64,000 nt of DNA from Clostridium moniliforme (GCF_017873235.1 NZ_JAGGJZ010000001.1:620001-684000), one strand, 5' to 3'. Shown: positions 17,279-26,344, counted from the stretch's first letter. Notes: generated from the letters alone by a model not told the origin. A program made the numbers and translations.

Positions 17279-18259
17279 TTAGCCTCCTATTTCATTCATA
17301 AACTTTTCTTCTTTATTTTTATCTTCTATCTTAAAGAGATATTTTTCTGGCTTATTGTATATCTCTTCTTTAAGTACTTCTTTAAGATCGTCATCACTAA
17401 TACCTTTATCTAATAGCTCCTTTAAATTTACTTTTCCTCTCCAATTTAAACATTGCTTAAGGAGCCCATCATTTGTAATTCTAATTCTATTACATTCTTT
17501 GCAAAAGCAATTACTCATGGCACTAATAAATCCAATCTTACCTATTCCATCTTCTAATTTTATATATTCTGCTGGTCCATCATGGGAATTTCTTTTTATA
17601 TAAGAAAATTTAATCTTTTTATTTTTTAAAAACTCAATTAACTTTTCATTTGAAATTCCGCTATAATTTTTCCCTTCTCCAATAGGCATTAATTCTATAA
17701 ATCTAACATCCAAAGGTTTCTTTGTTGTTAATTTCATTAAATCAATTATTTCATCATCATTAATTCCTTTAACGATAACTACATTTAATTTAACTTTAAT
17801 TCCTTTATCTAAGCATTTATTAATTGCAGATGTAACCTTTGAAAGATCTCCACCTCTAGTAATTTTAAAGTACCTGTCACTTTTAAGCGTATCTAAACTT
17901 ATATTAACCTTTTTAAGTCCAGCTTCTACTAATTCATTAACTTTATCGTCTAATAATATTCCATTTGTTGTTATAGCAATATCCTCTATCCCATCTATAG
18001 AATTTATATCTTTTATTAAGTTAACTATTTTATCTCTAACTAAAGGCTCTCCTCCAGTAAGTCTTATTTTTCTAATTCCAAGCTTTGCAGCTTCCTTTGA
18101 AATTCTATAAATATATTCATTAGAAAGTTTATTATCTTCTGAACAAAAAATATTTCCTTTCTCTGGCATACAATATATACATCTTAAGTTGCATTTATCA
18201 GTAATAGAAATTCTAAGGTAATCTATATTTCTTCCATATTTATCTTTTATCGTACTCAC
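17279..18259 (-). CDS. moaA: GTP 3',8-cyclase MoaA (molybdenum cofactor step 1)
   Basis: A 326-residue radical-SAM enzyme that, with MoaC, converts GTP to cyclic pyranopterin monophosphate. The N-terminal cluster ligands are Cys23, Cys27 and Cys30 (C-x3-C-x2-C), followed by the SAM-binding RLTGGEPLVR. The C-terminal cluster C-x2-C-x13-C (CFCKECNRIR...KQCLNW) binds the substrate. The protein ends in Gly-Gly, the conserved C-terminal tail required for catalysis. It lies 53 bases downstream of moaC in the same operon. Confidence 0.97.
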   Translation of the reverse strand: MSTIKDKYGRNIDYLRISITDKCNLRCIYCMPEKGNIFCSEDNKLSNEYIYRISKEAAKLGIRKIRLTGGEPLVRDKIVNLIKDINSIDGIEDIAITTNGILLDDKVNELVEAGLKKVNISLDTLKSDRYFKITRGGDLSKVTSAINKCLDKGIKVKLNVVIVKGINDDEIIDLMKLTTKKPLDVRFIELMPIGEGKNYSGISNEKLIEFLKNKKIKFSYIKRNSHDGPAEYIKLEDGIGKIGFISAMSNCFCKECNRIRITNDGLLKQCLNWRGKVNLKELLDKGISDDDLKEVLKEEIYNKPEKYLFKIEDKNKEEKFMNEIGG

Positions 18260-18312
18260 CTCAAAACTTTAATAATTGGCTATCTAAAAAACACATAACT
18301 AAAATCTCTGCC

Positions 18313-18789
18313 CTAGTAATTAAATTCGCCACTCTTTCCACCAGTTTTTTTAACTAAATGTATATCTTCTATTACCATTTTTTTATCTACGGCTTTACAC
18401 ATATCATATATTGTAAGTGCTGCAACAGAAACACCTGTTAATGCTTCCATTTCAACTCCTGTTTTTTCAAAAATCTTAACTTTTGATGTTATTATTATTT
18501 CTGAATTTTCTTCATCTATTTCAAAATTAATACTACATCCACTTATCATTAATGGATGACACATAGGAATAAGATCTGATGTTTTCTTAATAGCCATAAT
18601 ACCAGCAACTCTAGCAACACCTAAAACATCACCTTTTCCTATTTCTCCTTTTTTTATAAGAGCAATTGTTTCTTTACTTGCTTTTACTTTTCCAGTTGCA
18701 ATTGCTACTCTCTCTGTTTTATTCTTTTCAGTTACATCCACCATAACTGCATTTCCTTCTTTATCAAAATGATTGAATTTTTTATCCAT
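18313..18789 (-). CDS. moaC: Cyclic pyranopterin monophosphate synthase MoaC
   Basis: A 158-residue protein with the MoaC signatures [18 protein letters not shown] (16-33), [11 protein letters not shown] (69-79), [26 protein letters not shown] (106-131) and a C-terminal VKKTGGKSG, which supply the substrate-binding lysines and arginines. The start is set at ATG 18789 (MDKKFNHFD) because GGGAG lies just before it. An upstream Met in the same frame at 18834 would overlap the previous gene by 40 bases and lacks a site. Gap to the upstream gene: 5 bases. Confidence 0.96.
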   Translation of the reverse strand: MDKKFNHFDKEGNAVMVDVTEKNKTERVAIATGKVKASKETIALIKKGEIGKGDVLGVARVAGIMAIKKTSDLIPMCHPLMISGCSINFEIDEENSEIIITSKVKIFEKTGVEMEALTGVSVAALTIYDMCKAVDKKMVIEDIHLVKKTGGKSGEFNY

Positions 18790-18794
18790 TTTTA

Positions 18795-19814
18795 CTATTC
18801 TCCCTTTCCAAAAGAACAATGTGGGAATGTACAAACATCACAATTTAAACAGAATCCTCCATGTCCATATAAAGCTATATCTCTAAAGCTTAATCTTTCA
18901 TCACTTAATATTCTTGGAAGAACTAAATCAAATATTGTTCTTTTGCAATACATTACACATCCTGGAAGTCCAACTATAGGAATATCTCCACTATAAGCTA
19001 ATAAAAACATAGCTCCTGGAAGTACTGGTGCTCCATAAGTAATAAGTTCTGCTCCACATTCTTTTATTGCAGTTGGAGTTACATCATCTGGATCAACAGA
19101 CATTCCTCCTGTGCATAGTATCATTTCTGCTCCACTCTCTATTGCCTTCTTTATTTCACATACTATTTTTTCCTTATCATCTGGAAGTATAACTTGATTT
19201 TCTAAAGTACAACCATAATATTCTACCTTTTTCCTTACAGCTGGTCCAAAAGCATCCTTTATTCTTCCATGATAAACTTCACTTCCAGTTGTTATCATAT
19301 GAACTTTTTTAGGCTTTATATCTATAACTTTAATTATACTCTCTTTAATTAGCTTTTCTGCTTCTATTATTTTTTCTTCATCAATTGCAAGTGGAATTAT
19401 TCTTGTAGCTCCAATAACTTCTCCCTTTTTTACAGGGGTATTATTTTGTATAGTTGAAACTATTATATCCCCAAGCATATTTATTTCCAATAATTTTTCT
19501 TTATCTATTTTTAAAAGTCCATCCTTTGCAGCTTTAAAATTAATTTTACCTTCCTTTATCTCTCCAAATTCTAGACCTTCTCCACACACTAAATCCTTAA
19601 GTCTTACAGCAGCATCATTTTCATGAAGAATTCCTTCTTTATTTTCCCAAACATATATATGTTCCTTACCTATTGAAAGAAGTTCCTTTATATCTTCCTC
19701 TTGTATTATATGTCCTTTTTTAAATGCTCTTCCTTTAAATTCTCCTGGAACTATTTTAGTTAAATCGTGACATAATATCATTCCTACTGCATCTTCAACT
19801 CTAACGCTCTTCAT
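18795..19814 (-). CDS. Molybdopterin-binding protein (MoeA/MogA-like) with C-terminal cysteine cluster
   Basis: This 339-residue protein has an N-terminal MoeA-like segment ([23 protein letters not shown]) and a MoaB/Mog molybdopterin-binding domain at about 165-310 with [17 protein letters not shown] and [18 protein letters not shown]. The C-terminus ends in GHGGFC followed by C-x2-C-x2-C-x4-C ([12 protein letters not shown]), which looks like a metal or iron-sulfur site. It is found in anaerobes beside true MoeA and is often tied to Mo hydroxylase or specialised cofactor handling. Exact role unknown. Confidence 0.85.
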   Translation of the reverse strand: MKSVRVEDAVGMILCHDLTKIVPGEFKGRAFKKGHIIQEEDIKELLSIGKEHIYVWENKEGILHENDAAVRLKDLVCGEGLEFGEIKEGKINFKAAKDGLLKIDKEKLLEINMLGDIIVSTIQNNTPVKKGEVIGATRIIPLAIDEEKIIEAEKLIKESIIKVIDIKPKKVHMITTGSEVYHGRIKDAFGPAVRKKVEYYGCTLENQVILPDDKEKIVCEIKKAIESGAEMILCTGGMSVDPDDVTPTAIKECGAELITYGAPVLPGAMFLLAYSGDIPIVGLPGCVMYCKRTIFDLVLPRILSDERLSFRDIALYGHGGFCLNCDVCTFPHCSFGKGE

Positions 19815-19826
19815 ACCTTTCTCTCC

Positions 19827-20483
19827 TTATACTACTTTTTTTAATATTTTGTTATATGATATGGTTAATATAATTGAAATAATCACAATTAAAATAAGTA
19901 TAGTCTTTGCAGTTGTATCATCATTATTTTCTATAGCATAATACATTGCCATTGGAACTGTTTGCGTTTTTCCTGGAATATTACCTGCAACTAATATAGT
20001 AGCCCCAAACTCTCCAAAAACTCTAGCAATGCTAAGTATTAACCCTGTTAAAATGCCTTTTTTGCATAAGGGTAAACTTATCTTTCTAAAAACTTGATTA
20101 TCCCTTGCACCCATTTCTCTTGCTGCATTTTTTATATCTTCATTTACTCCTAAAAGTGCCGCCTTAATACTTTGATACATAACAGGAAGAGATACTATAA
20201 CTCCTGAAATTACAGCTGCAAACCATGTAAATATAATAGTTAAATTAAAATTATTAGAAAGAAATTCTCCTATAACTCCCCTGTTTCCTAAATTAATTAA
20301 TATTAAATATCCCACTGCAGATGGTGGCAAAAACATAGGAAAAATCATTATTGTCTCTATTATACTTTTTCCTTTTATGTTTTTTTCAATTAAGAAAAAA
20401 CTTCCTATTAAAGCTAATATTAAACTTAATATAACTGAAACAGTTACTACCTTAAAAGATATAAAAAATGCATTAAAAATCAT
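19827..20483 (-). CDS. modB: Molybdate ABC transporter permease ModB
   Basis: 218 residues with five or six membrane helices. The cytoplasmic ABC-permease loop reads EDIKNAAREMGARDNQVFRKISLPLCKKGILTG (about 115-147), and ARVFGEFGATILVAGNIPGKTQTVPMAMY (153-181) is the characteristic ModB/CysU signature. It forms the membrane channel for molybdate. It lies 4 bases after modA. No modC ATPase gene follows, so the ATPase must be encoded elsewhere. Confidence 0.95.
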   Translation of the reverse strand: MIFNAFFISFKVVTVSVILSLILALIGSFFLIEKNIKGKSIIETIMIFPMFLPPSAVGYLILINLGNRGVIGEFLSNNFNLTIIFTWFAAVISGVIVSLPVMYQSIKAALLGVNEDIKNAAREMGARDNQVFRKISLPLCKKGILTGLILSIARVFGEFGATILVAGNIPGKTQTVPMAMYYAIENNDDTTAKTILILIVIISIILTISYNKILKKVV

Positions 20484-20487
20484 ATTA

Positions 20488-21267
20488 CTATTCTACTCCA
20501 AATCCATATTCCTTAAATATCTTCTTACTTTTATCACCTTTTAAAAAGTCAACAAACTTTTCACTTTCTTCTTTGTTTTTAGTGTTCTTTAGTAAACATA
20601 AAACATATTCTATCTTTTTATGATATTTATTCGGTACTTCATATACTATTTTGCTATCTTTTGCTTTCATGGCATCTGTTTTATAAACAAATCCATAAGA
20701 TGCATCTCCACTATCAACATAATTTACTACATTATTAACACTTTTTGCATAAACAAACTTACCCTTTAAATCATCCCAAAGCTTTAATTTATCTAAAGTT
20801 TGTTTTGCATATTGTCCAGCTGGTACAGTTGAAATTTCTCCAATAGCAATTTTCTTTGAAACATTTTTTAAATCATCTAATGAATTTATGTTTTTGTTTT
20901 CATCTTTTCCACCAATTAAAACAAGAGAATTTGTTAAAAAGTTATAAGTATTATCTTTATTCACTAACCCCTCTTTTACCAATTCATTTGCATATTTTGT
21001 ATTTGCTGAAAAGAATATATCAACATCTGCACCTTGAGAAATCTGTTTCTTTAAAGTACCAGAACCACCTATGTTATAGTTAACATCAATTCCTGTTTCC
21101 TTTTTAAATTCTTCCTTTATTTTGTCCATAGGCTTCTGAAGACTCGCTGCTATACTAACGGTTATTTGTTTGCTTTCTTTTTTATCATTTTTATCACAAC
21201 CTGATAAAACAACTAGTGAAATAAGCATAGTTCCAAATAAAACTAAAGACATTATTTTCTTGCGCAT
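20488..21267 (-). CDS. modA: Molybdate-binding lipoprotein ModA
   Basis: A 259-residue periplasmic-type binding protein anchored by a lipobox (LSGC, Cys at 24). The mature part starts SIAASLQKPMDKIKEEF and continues with INYNIGGSGTLKKQISQGADVDIFFSAN and a GEISTVPAGQYAKQTL segment, the oxyanion-binding pattern of ModA (Ser/Gly-rich loops). It captures molybdate or tungstate for ModB. The ATG overlaps the end of mogA by 16 bases, so translation is coupled. Confidence 0.95.
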   Translation of the reverse strand: MRKKIMSLVLFGTMLISLVVLSGCDKNDKKESKQITVSIAASLQKPMDKIKEEFKKETGIDVNYNIGGSGTLKKQISQGADVDIFFSANTKYANELVKEGLVNKDNTYNFLTNSLVLIGGKDENKNINSLDDLKNVSKKIAIGEISTVPAGQYAKQTLDKLKLWDDLKGKFVYAKSVNNVVNYVDSGDASYGFVYKTDAMKAKDSKIVYEVPNKYHKKIEYVLCLLKNTKNKEESEKFVDFLKGDKSKKIFKEYGFGVE

Positions 21268-21743
21268 TCAAAGGCACTCCCCTTCATTATATCTAATCCA
21301 TGCTTTAAATCATTTAATAAATAATCTAATATTTCTTTACAAGCCTTTGGACTACCTGGCATGTTAACTATTAATGTTTTATTTCTAATTCCTGATGTTC
21401 CTCTTGAAAGCATAGCCCTCTTTGTTATTGTAAAACTATAATTTCTTATAGCCTCTGATATTCCTGGAGCTTCTTTATGTATTACAGCCTTTGTAGCCTC
21501 TGGAGTAACATCCCTTTCACTAAAACCAGTTCCTCCTGTTGTAAGAACTAAATCCACCTTTAATTCATCACTCATATATTTCATTTCTTCTATTAATTCT
21601 TCTTTTTCATCTGGGATAACTACATATCTTTTTACTAAAAAATCTTCCTTCTCTGCAATTTCCTTTATTATTTTTCCACTTTTATCTTCTCTCTCTCCCT
21701 TTGATCCCTTATCACTACTTGTTATTATTCCTAAGGTATACAC
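21252..21743 (-). CDS. mogA: Molybdopterin adenylyltransferase, MogA/MoaB family
   Basis: A 163-residue MoCF-domain protein that adenylylates molybdopterin before molybdenum insertion. Visible are the SDKGSKGEREDKSG N-terminal motif (10-23), the LVLTTGGTGFSERDVTPEAT nucleotide and molybdopterin site (about 64-83), and the NMPGSPKACKEIL end motif. Length matches MogA/MoaB. It is tightly packed between mobB (22-base gap) and modA (overlap). Confidence 0.94.
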   Translation of the reverse strand: MYTLGIITSSDKGSKGEREDKSGKIIKEIAEKEDFLVKRYVVIPDEKEELIEEMKYMSDELKVDLVLTTGGTGFSERDVTPEATKAVIHKEAPGISEAIRNYSFTITKRAMLSRGTSGIRNKTLIVNMPGSPKACKEILDYLLNDLKHGLDIMKGSAFECARK

Positions 21744-21765
21744 TATACACCATCTCCTATATTTT

Positions 21766-22266
21766 TTAATTATATTCTAGTTTAATTAAACATTCTACCA
21801 TCTTCTTATAATCGTCTATATTAACTTCTTTTACACTTGGAATATTTTTAGTAACATTTGTTGCTAGAAAAATTAGTTTATCCTTTGGAGTTATAATATT
21901 TTTACTTATTCCTTCTCTAAACACTTCTATCTTTCTTAATGAACTCTTTTTATATCCTTCAACTATAATAAAGTCTTTATCTTCCATCATAGCTATAAGT
22001 TTTTCCAAAGGAATTTCATATTCTAGTTCTTTTATCATAGCCATTCTTTTTTTAGATGATATTATTATTGTATCTGCTCCAGCCATTCTATGCCTATAAG
22101 TATCTTTACCTTTTTTATCTATTTCAAATTCATGAGCATCATGTTTTATTGTTCCTACTGAATATCCTTTTAATTTAAGTTCTTTTATAAGTCCTTCAAT
22201 TAAAGTTGTCTTTCCAACATTTGAACATTCACTTACTACATTTATAACTTTTGACATACTACTCAC
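21766..22266 (-). CDS. mobB: Molybdopterin-guanine dinucleotide biosynthesis GTPase MobB
   Basis: A 166-residue P-loop protein with CSNVGKTTLIEGLI (11-24), TIKHDAHEFEIDKKGKDTYRHRMAGAD (39-65) and a C-terminal IVEGYK motif, the MobB pattern. The first Gly of the canonical P-loop is replaced (SECSNVGKT), but GKT is intact. MobB assists MobA in making the dinucleotide form of the cofactor used by DMSO-reductase-family enzymes such as the nitrate reductase of this operon. It overlaps mobA by 8 bases. Confidence 0.93.
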   Translation of the reverse strand: MSSMSKVINVVSECSNVGKTTLIEGLIKELKLKGYSVGTIKHDAHEFEIDKKGKDTYRHRMAGADTIIISSKKRMAMIKELEYEIPLEKLIAMMEDKDFIIVEGYKKSSLRKIEVFREGISKNIITPKDKLIFLATNVTKNIPSVKEVNIDDYKKMVECLIKLEYN

Positions 22267-22834
22267 CTTCTTTTTTAATTAATTCACTATATTCTTCTGG
22301 ATTATTTATATTTAAAAAGTTATCATTATCTTTTATATCTAAATATTTTGTATTTAAATTTTTTAATAAATTCATAAGCTTATAATCTTTATCTTTAATC
22401 ATACTTTCAATAATTTTTACAGAAGATTTTTTATATATTCCACATAAAGGCTCTATTTTACCATTAACAATTGGAATTAAGGCATCTTCTTTAAAATCAT
22501 AATTTCCTAAATAATTTAATATATCTTTATTTAAAAATGGCATATCACAAGCAACTATTAATGCATGTGAAAAACTACTTGTTTTTAATGAAGAATAAAT
22601 CCCTCCAATTGGACCTATTTCTTTAAAAGAATCTGATACAAGTAAAGCCTCATTCTTAAAATCTTTATAAGCTTTAAAATTATTACAGGAAATTATTTTT
22701 TCTTCATAATCTGCAATAGCTAATAAAATTCTATGGATAAAAGTATCTCCATTAAACTTTAAAAATGCCTTTGTCTTATAATTCATTCTACTATTTTTCC
22801 CACCAGATAATATTATTGCAGTCTTTTTTATCAT
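22259..22834 (-). CDS. mobA: Molybdenum cofactor guanylyltransferase MobA
   Basis: A 191-residue nucleotidyltransferase. The N-terminal LSGGKNSRMNYKTKAFLKF (9-27) is the GTP-binding loop, although the usual RMG is RMN here. It also has the VACDMPFLN metal-binding Asp motif (94-102) and a C-terminal NINNPEEY. It attaches GMP to molybdopterin to form the bis-MGD cofactor. Its ATG overlaps the moeA stop by 4 bases, and it in turn overlaps mobB. Confidence 0.93.
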   Translation of the reverse strand: MIKKTAIILSGGKNSRMNYKTKAFLKFNGDTFIHRILLAIADYEEKIISCNNFKAYKDFKNEALLVSDSFKEIGPIGGIYSSLKTSSFSHALIVACDMPFLNKDILNYLGNYDFKEDALIPIVNGKIEPLCGIYKKSSVKIIESMIKDKDYKLMNLLKNLNTKYLDIKDNDNFLNINNPEEYSELIKKEGE

Positions 22835-24024
22835 ATTATAACCTTCACTACATCACCTTTTTTTAGGTGTTTATTAGGTTTAACTTCTAAAATGGCATTA
22901 CTATTAATCATAGTGTGAACTTGACCTGGTGTTTGGTATACATTATTTATAGTGACTTCATTATTATCATTTAAATTAACTCTCAAAAATCTTCTTTTTT
23001 TAGTTACCTTATTATAATCTTCCATTAATAGGGCTTTTTTTTCTTTTAGAGAAATTTTATTTGAAGATAACATTTTTGCAATTATATCTCTACAAGTAAG
23101 CTCAAAACTTGTTGCTGCTGCAACTGGTGTTCCTGATAAACCTATATATATTTTATCTCCTTTAAAAGCACCAAACATTGGTGAACCTGGTTTCATATCT
23201 ATTTTCCAAAATAATATTTCATAACCTGCTTCTTTTGCACTTAACCTAACTATATCTTTCTCACCAACAGAAACTCCACCCGTAGAAATTATAATATCAC
23301 AGTATTTTTCCATATCCTTTATTGCATTTATAATATCTTCATCTTTATCTAAAATAATATTATATAATATAGGTTCACATCCTAGTTCCTTAAGTCTACT
23401 TTTCAAAAAATATCCATTACTGTTATAAACCTTTCCGTATTTTAATGGATATCCTGGATTTTGTATTTCATCTCCAGTATTTAATATTCCAACAACAGGT
23501 TTTTTATAAACTTTTATCTTATCTAATCCTAATGAAGCAATAGTCATAATTTCTGCTGAAGTAATAAAGGTATCCTTTTTTAAAAGCTTTGTTCCTTTTT
23601 TAAAATCCTCACCTTTATAGCAATAATTATCATATGGAGCTAATTCACTTTTTATTTTAACTACTCCATCACTCTCTTCTGTATCTTCTTGCCTTATAAC
23701 ACAGTCTGCTCCTTTTGGAATTGGAGCACCTGTCATTATTCTAACTGCTTCTTTTTCATTAACTGTCTTTTCTGACACTTCTCCAGCATATATTTTATCT
23801 ATAACTTTAAGGTATATAGGATTATCCTTTGATGCACCCTTTGTATCATCTCCCCTTATAGCATATCCATCTAAAGGAGAACGGGGAAAGGGTGGGTTAT
23901 CTATTTTAGAATGTATATCTTCATATAATACTCTTCCTAAAGCATCTTCTATATTAACCTCTTCTTCTTTAATTTTTTTTACTTTACTTAACAATAAATT
24001 TCTAGCTTCTTCTAAACTTACCAT
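22831..24024 (-). CDS. moeA: Molybdopterin molybdenumtransferase MoeA
   Basis: A 397-residue protein with the complete MoeA plan: an N-terminal SLEEARNLLLSKV, RSPLDGYAIRGDD (about 48-60), VRIMTGAPIPKGADCVIRQE (95-114), the Mog-like domain with ILNTGDEI and DIIISTGGVSVGEKDIV (about 235-255), GSPMFGAFKGDKIYIGLSGTP, and the C-terminal beta-barrel. It inserts molybdate into adenylylated molybdopterin. ATG 24024 follows AAAGGAGAG; an in-frame Met at 24057 has no site and lies in an upstream hairpin. Confidence 0.95.
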   Translation of the reverse strand: MVSLEEARNLLLSKVKKIKEEEVNIEDALGRVLYEDIHSKIDNPPFPRSPLDGYAIRGDDTKGASKDNPIYLKVIDKIYAGEVSEKTVNEKEAVRIMTGAPIPKGADCVIRQEDTEESDGVVKIKSELAPYDNYCYKGEDFKKGTKLLKKDTFITSAEIMTIASLGLDKIKVYKKPVVGILNTGDEIQNPGYPLKYGKVYNSNGYFLKSRLKELGCEPILYNIILDKDEDIINAIKDMEKYCDIIISTGGVSVGEKDIVRLSAKEAGYEILFWKIDMKPGSPMFGAFKGDKIYIGLSGTPVAAATSFELTCRDIIAKMLSSNKISLKEKKALLMEDYNKVTKKRRFLRVNLNDNNEVTINNVYQTPGQVHTMINSNAILEVKPNKHLKKGDVVKVII

Positions 24025-24046
24025 AAATAACTCTCCTTTAAAGTTA

Positions 24047-24080
24047 ATAATGCCCACTCCTTTTAAAGAATGAGCATTAT
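24047..24080 (-). other. Hairpin between the nitrate reductase gene and moeA
   Basis: A 13-bp stem containing two G-U pairs (ATAATGCTCATTC / GAGTGGGCATTAT on the minus strand) with an 8-base loop lies between the two genes, 23 bases before the moeA start. The tail (TAACTTT) is too short for a strong terminator, so a partial attenuator or RNA-processing site is more likely. Confidence 0.5.
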
Positions 24081-24172
24081 ATTTAATAAATTAATTTATC
24101 TTACATATTATACTTCTAATAATCTTAATTAAATAATAAATAAAGATACTGTTAAATCTTACATAAGTTAAA

Positions 24173-26245
24173 CTATAATTTATTTATATTTATTGTTACA
24201 AATTTATAAGATGGTTCTCTTGAATAAGCATCAAAATCACCTTTAGTTAATGTATTTATTTCTATATAATGCATTGGTCCATATGCTTGATTTTTCTTAA
24301 GTCCACTATTTATTTTAGCCTTAACTTTAACCTTTTTACCATTAGATGATAAAACTTCTATAAGCTCTCCATCTTCTATATTTTTATCCTTAGCTATTTC
24401 TTCACTTATTTCTATATAAGGATCAGCTGGTGTAATTTTATTAACTATAGGAATTTCTCTTGTTCTAGTTTGAGTATGCCACTGACCAACTGTTCCTCTA
24501 CCTGTATTTAAAATATAAGGATATTCCTCTGTTTGCTTTTCTTTATTATCCTTTATATCTTCATACATAAATTTCATTTTTCCATTTGGTCTAAAGAATT
24601 TTCCATCTTCATAAAGTCTTCTTTCATCTTCTACAAGCTTATCGCCTTTTCTAAATGGCCATTGAACTCCTCTTCCATCTCTTAACATTTCATATTCTAC
24701 CCCTGTTATATCACAAGGCATACCTTCTGAAGATTTCTTAAGAAGTTCAAAAACATCTCTTGGTGTTTTCCACATTTCTAATTCTTTTTCTTTTCCAAGA
24801 GCCATTCCTATTCCTCTTAAAATTTCAAAATCTGTTAATTCATTTTCCTCTTTAGGAACCATTGGTACTAAGGCAGATAATCTACGCTCTGTATTTATAT
24901 AAGTACCACTCTTTTTAATTCCAGGAATTGCTGGTAAGAAAAGATCACAAATCTTAGCAGTGTCTGTATCACTATATAAATCTTGAACTACTAGAAAATC
25001 AACTTTTTCAGCTGCTTCATTAAACTTTTTGTTATCAATCCATGAATTTGCAGGATTTGTTGAAACTATCCAAAGGCCTTTAATCTTTCCATCTAAAGCT
25101 CCTTGTATTATTTCTGGATATGCAATTGTTGGTCTTTTTGGAATATATTCATCTTTTATTCCCATAACCTTAGTTATAAATTTTCTATCTTCCTCATTTG
25201 CATAATCTCTTCCAGCATAAATTCCTGTAGTATTACTATATAATCTTGAACCCATTGCATTACATTGACCTGTAATTGAATTAGGACCTGTTCCTTCTCT
25301 TCCAATATTTCCTGTCATTACAGCAATATTTATTATTGCTTGAGCTGTTCTTACTGCTTCATACCCTTGATTTACTCCCATTGTCCACCAGAAAGAAACT
25401 TTTTTACCATTATGTATTATTTCAGCAATTTCACAAATTTCTTCTTTAGTTAATCCTGTCTTTTCAAAAACATCCTCTAATGTATACTTCTTTACAAATT
25501 CTTTAAACCCTTCAAAATCCTCTGTATGTTTTTCAATATAATCTTCATTTATATAGCCTTTTTCAATAAGTAAATTAGCTAATGTATATAAAAATATTAA
25601 ATCTGCCTTTGGCTTTATTCCATACCACAAATCACAACCCTTTGCAGTTTCTGAATTTCTTGGATCAATTACTATTTTCTTAGCATCTTTATTTTTTCTT
25701 ATTCTTCCCCATAAAACTGGATGGGCAATTGCTGGATTTGCTCCAATAAATATCATAGTATCTGAAAGTTCTAAATCCTTTAATGTATACCCTGGAGCAT
25801 CAAAACCAAAGCTTTGCTTATATGCTACAACAGATGTTGCCATACAAAGTCTTGTATTTCCATCTCCCTCCATTTTCATAAATCCTCTTCCTATTAAGCC
25901 AAGTAAAGCCATTTCTTCCATTGGTAATTGTCCTGTACTTATGAAAGCTGAACTTCCGTCTCCATATTTTTCATTAATATTTGTCATTCTTTCTGCAAAT
26001 ACTTTAAAGGCTTCATCCCATGATATTTCATGCATTTTACCATCTTTTCCTCTAAGTAGAGGTAATCTTTGTTTTCCATATATAGTGCATTGTTTATCTA
26101 AATTTAATCCTTTAATACAAGCTGTTCCTGAATTTACCGGATAATTTTTTGTTCCTATTATTTTAACTATCTTTCCATTTTCAATATTGAAATCAAGATT
26201 ACATCCTGTAGAACAATAATTACAAACAGATTGTTTAACTTCCAT
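24173..26245 (-). CDS. Molybdopterin nitrate reductase catalytic subunit, NarB/NasA-like
   Basis: A 690-residue member of the DMSO reductase family. From ATG 26245 the N-terminal 4Fe-4S ligands are Cys8, Cys11, Cys15 and Cys43 (C-x2-C-x3-C-x27-C). Cys134 in GNTRLCMATSV is the expected molybdenum ligand, so no selenocysteine is used. The surrounding IFIGANPAIAHPVLWGR and VSFWWTMGVNQG follow assimilatory-type nitrate reductases more closely than formate dehydrogenases. There is no Tat signal, so it is cytoplasmic. The start is chosen for its AGAGGAG spacing; ATG 26254 is too close to it. narK at 45.8 kb supports the nitrate assignment. Formate dehydrogenase remains the alternative. Confidence 0.85.
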   Translation of the reverse strand: MEVKQSVCNYCSTGCNLDFNIENGKIVKIIGTKNYPVNSGTACIKGLNLDKQCTIYGKQRLPLLRGKDGKMHEISWDEAFKVFAERMTNINEKYGDGSSAFISTGQLPMEEMALLGLIGRGFMKMEGDGNTRLCMATSVVAYKQSFGFDAPGYTLKDLELSDTMIFIGANPAIAHPVLWGRIRKNKDAKKIVIDPRNSETAKGCDLWYGIKPKADLIFLYTLANLLIEKGYINEDYIEKHTEDFEGFKEFVKKYTLEDVFEKTGLTKEEICEIAEIIHNGKKVSFWWTMGVNQGYEAVRTAQAIINIAVMTGNIGREGTGPNSITGQCNAMGSRLYSNTTGIYAGRDYANEEDRKFITKVMGIKDEYIPKRPTIAYPEIIQGALDGKIKGLWIVSTNPANSWIDNKKFNEAAEKVDFLVVQDLYSDTDTAKICDLFLPAIPGIKKSGTYINTERRLSALVPMVPKEENELTDFEILRGIGMALGKEKELEMWKTPRDVFELLKKSSEGMPCDITGVEYEMLRDGRGVQWPFRKGDKLVEDERRLYEDGKFFRPNGKMKFMYEDIKDNKEKQTEEYPYILNTGRGTVGQWHTQTRTREIPIVNKITPADPYIEISEEIAKDKNIEDGELIEVLSSNGKKVKVKAKINSGLKKNQAYGPMHYIEINTLTKGDFDAYSREPSYKFVTININKL

Positions 26246-26292
26246 TATGGTCATCTCCTCTTTTTAAGCCAATATTTCACTAAAATCATAGT

Positions 26293-26310
26293 TAGTTATA
26301 ATTTTAACAT
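26293..26310. promoter_or_regulatory. Rex-like box upstream of the nitrate reductase
   Basis: TAGTTAT-AATT-TTAACAT matches 11 of 14 defined positions of the clostridial Rex consensus TTGTTAA-N4-TTAACAA. It overlaps the likely -10 region. On its own it is weak. Its support comes from the perfect Rex box placed in the same way upstream of narK. Confidence 0.45.
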
Positions 26311-26326
26311 TATTTTTTTTTAATTA

Positions 26327-26344
26327 ATGTGATAATAATCACAT
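26327..26344. promoter_or_regulatory. Crp/Fnr-type palindrome upstream of the nitrate reductase
   Basis: ATGTGAT-AATA-ATCACAT is a perfect 7-bp inverted repeat of the TGTGA-N6-TCACA class, centred 81 bases from the first ATG and about 41-47 bases upstream of the likely transcription start. A near-identical site lies upstream of narK (45693-45710). A Crp/Fnr-superfamily activator, perhaps HcpR-like, is inferred. Confidence 0.65.

Noticed and set aside
18313-18834. Longer MoaC starting at Met 18834
   Set aside because: It would overlap the preceding gene by 40 bases without a ribosome-binding site. The inner Met at 18789 has GGGAG and a canonical MoaC start.
18769-18996. Plus-strand ORF of 75 codons opposite moaC and the molybdopterin-binding gene
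   Set aside because: It is fully antisense to two convincing genes, has no ribosome-binding site, and its composition reflects the complementary reading of those genes.
24173-26245. Selenocysteine formate dehydrogenase
   Set aside because: The residue at the molybdenum position is an ordinary Cys codon, no in-frame TGA exists, and flanking motifs are closer to nitrate reductase. Formate dehydrogenase is kept only as the less likely alternative.
26327-26344. Reading the palindrome as a cAMP-CRP site
   Set aside because: The TGTGA-N6-TCACA shape fits many Crp/Fnr-family proteins. Clostridia generally lack cAMP-CRP signalling of the enteric type, so only the superfamily is claimed.
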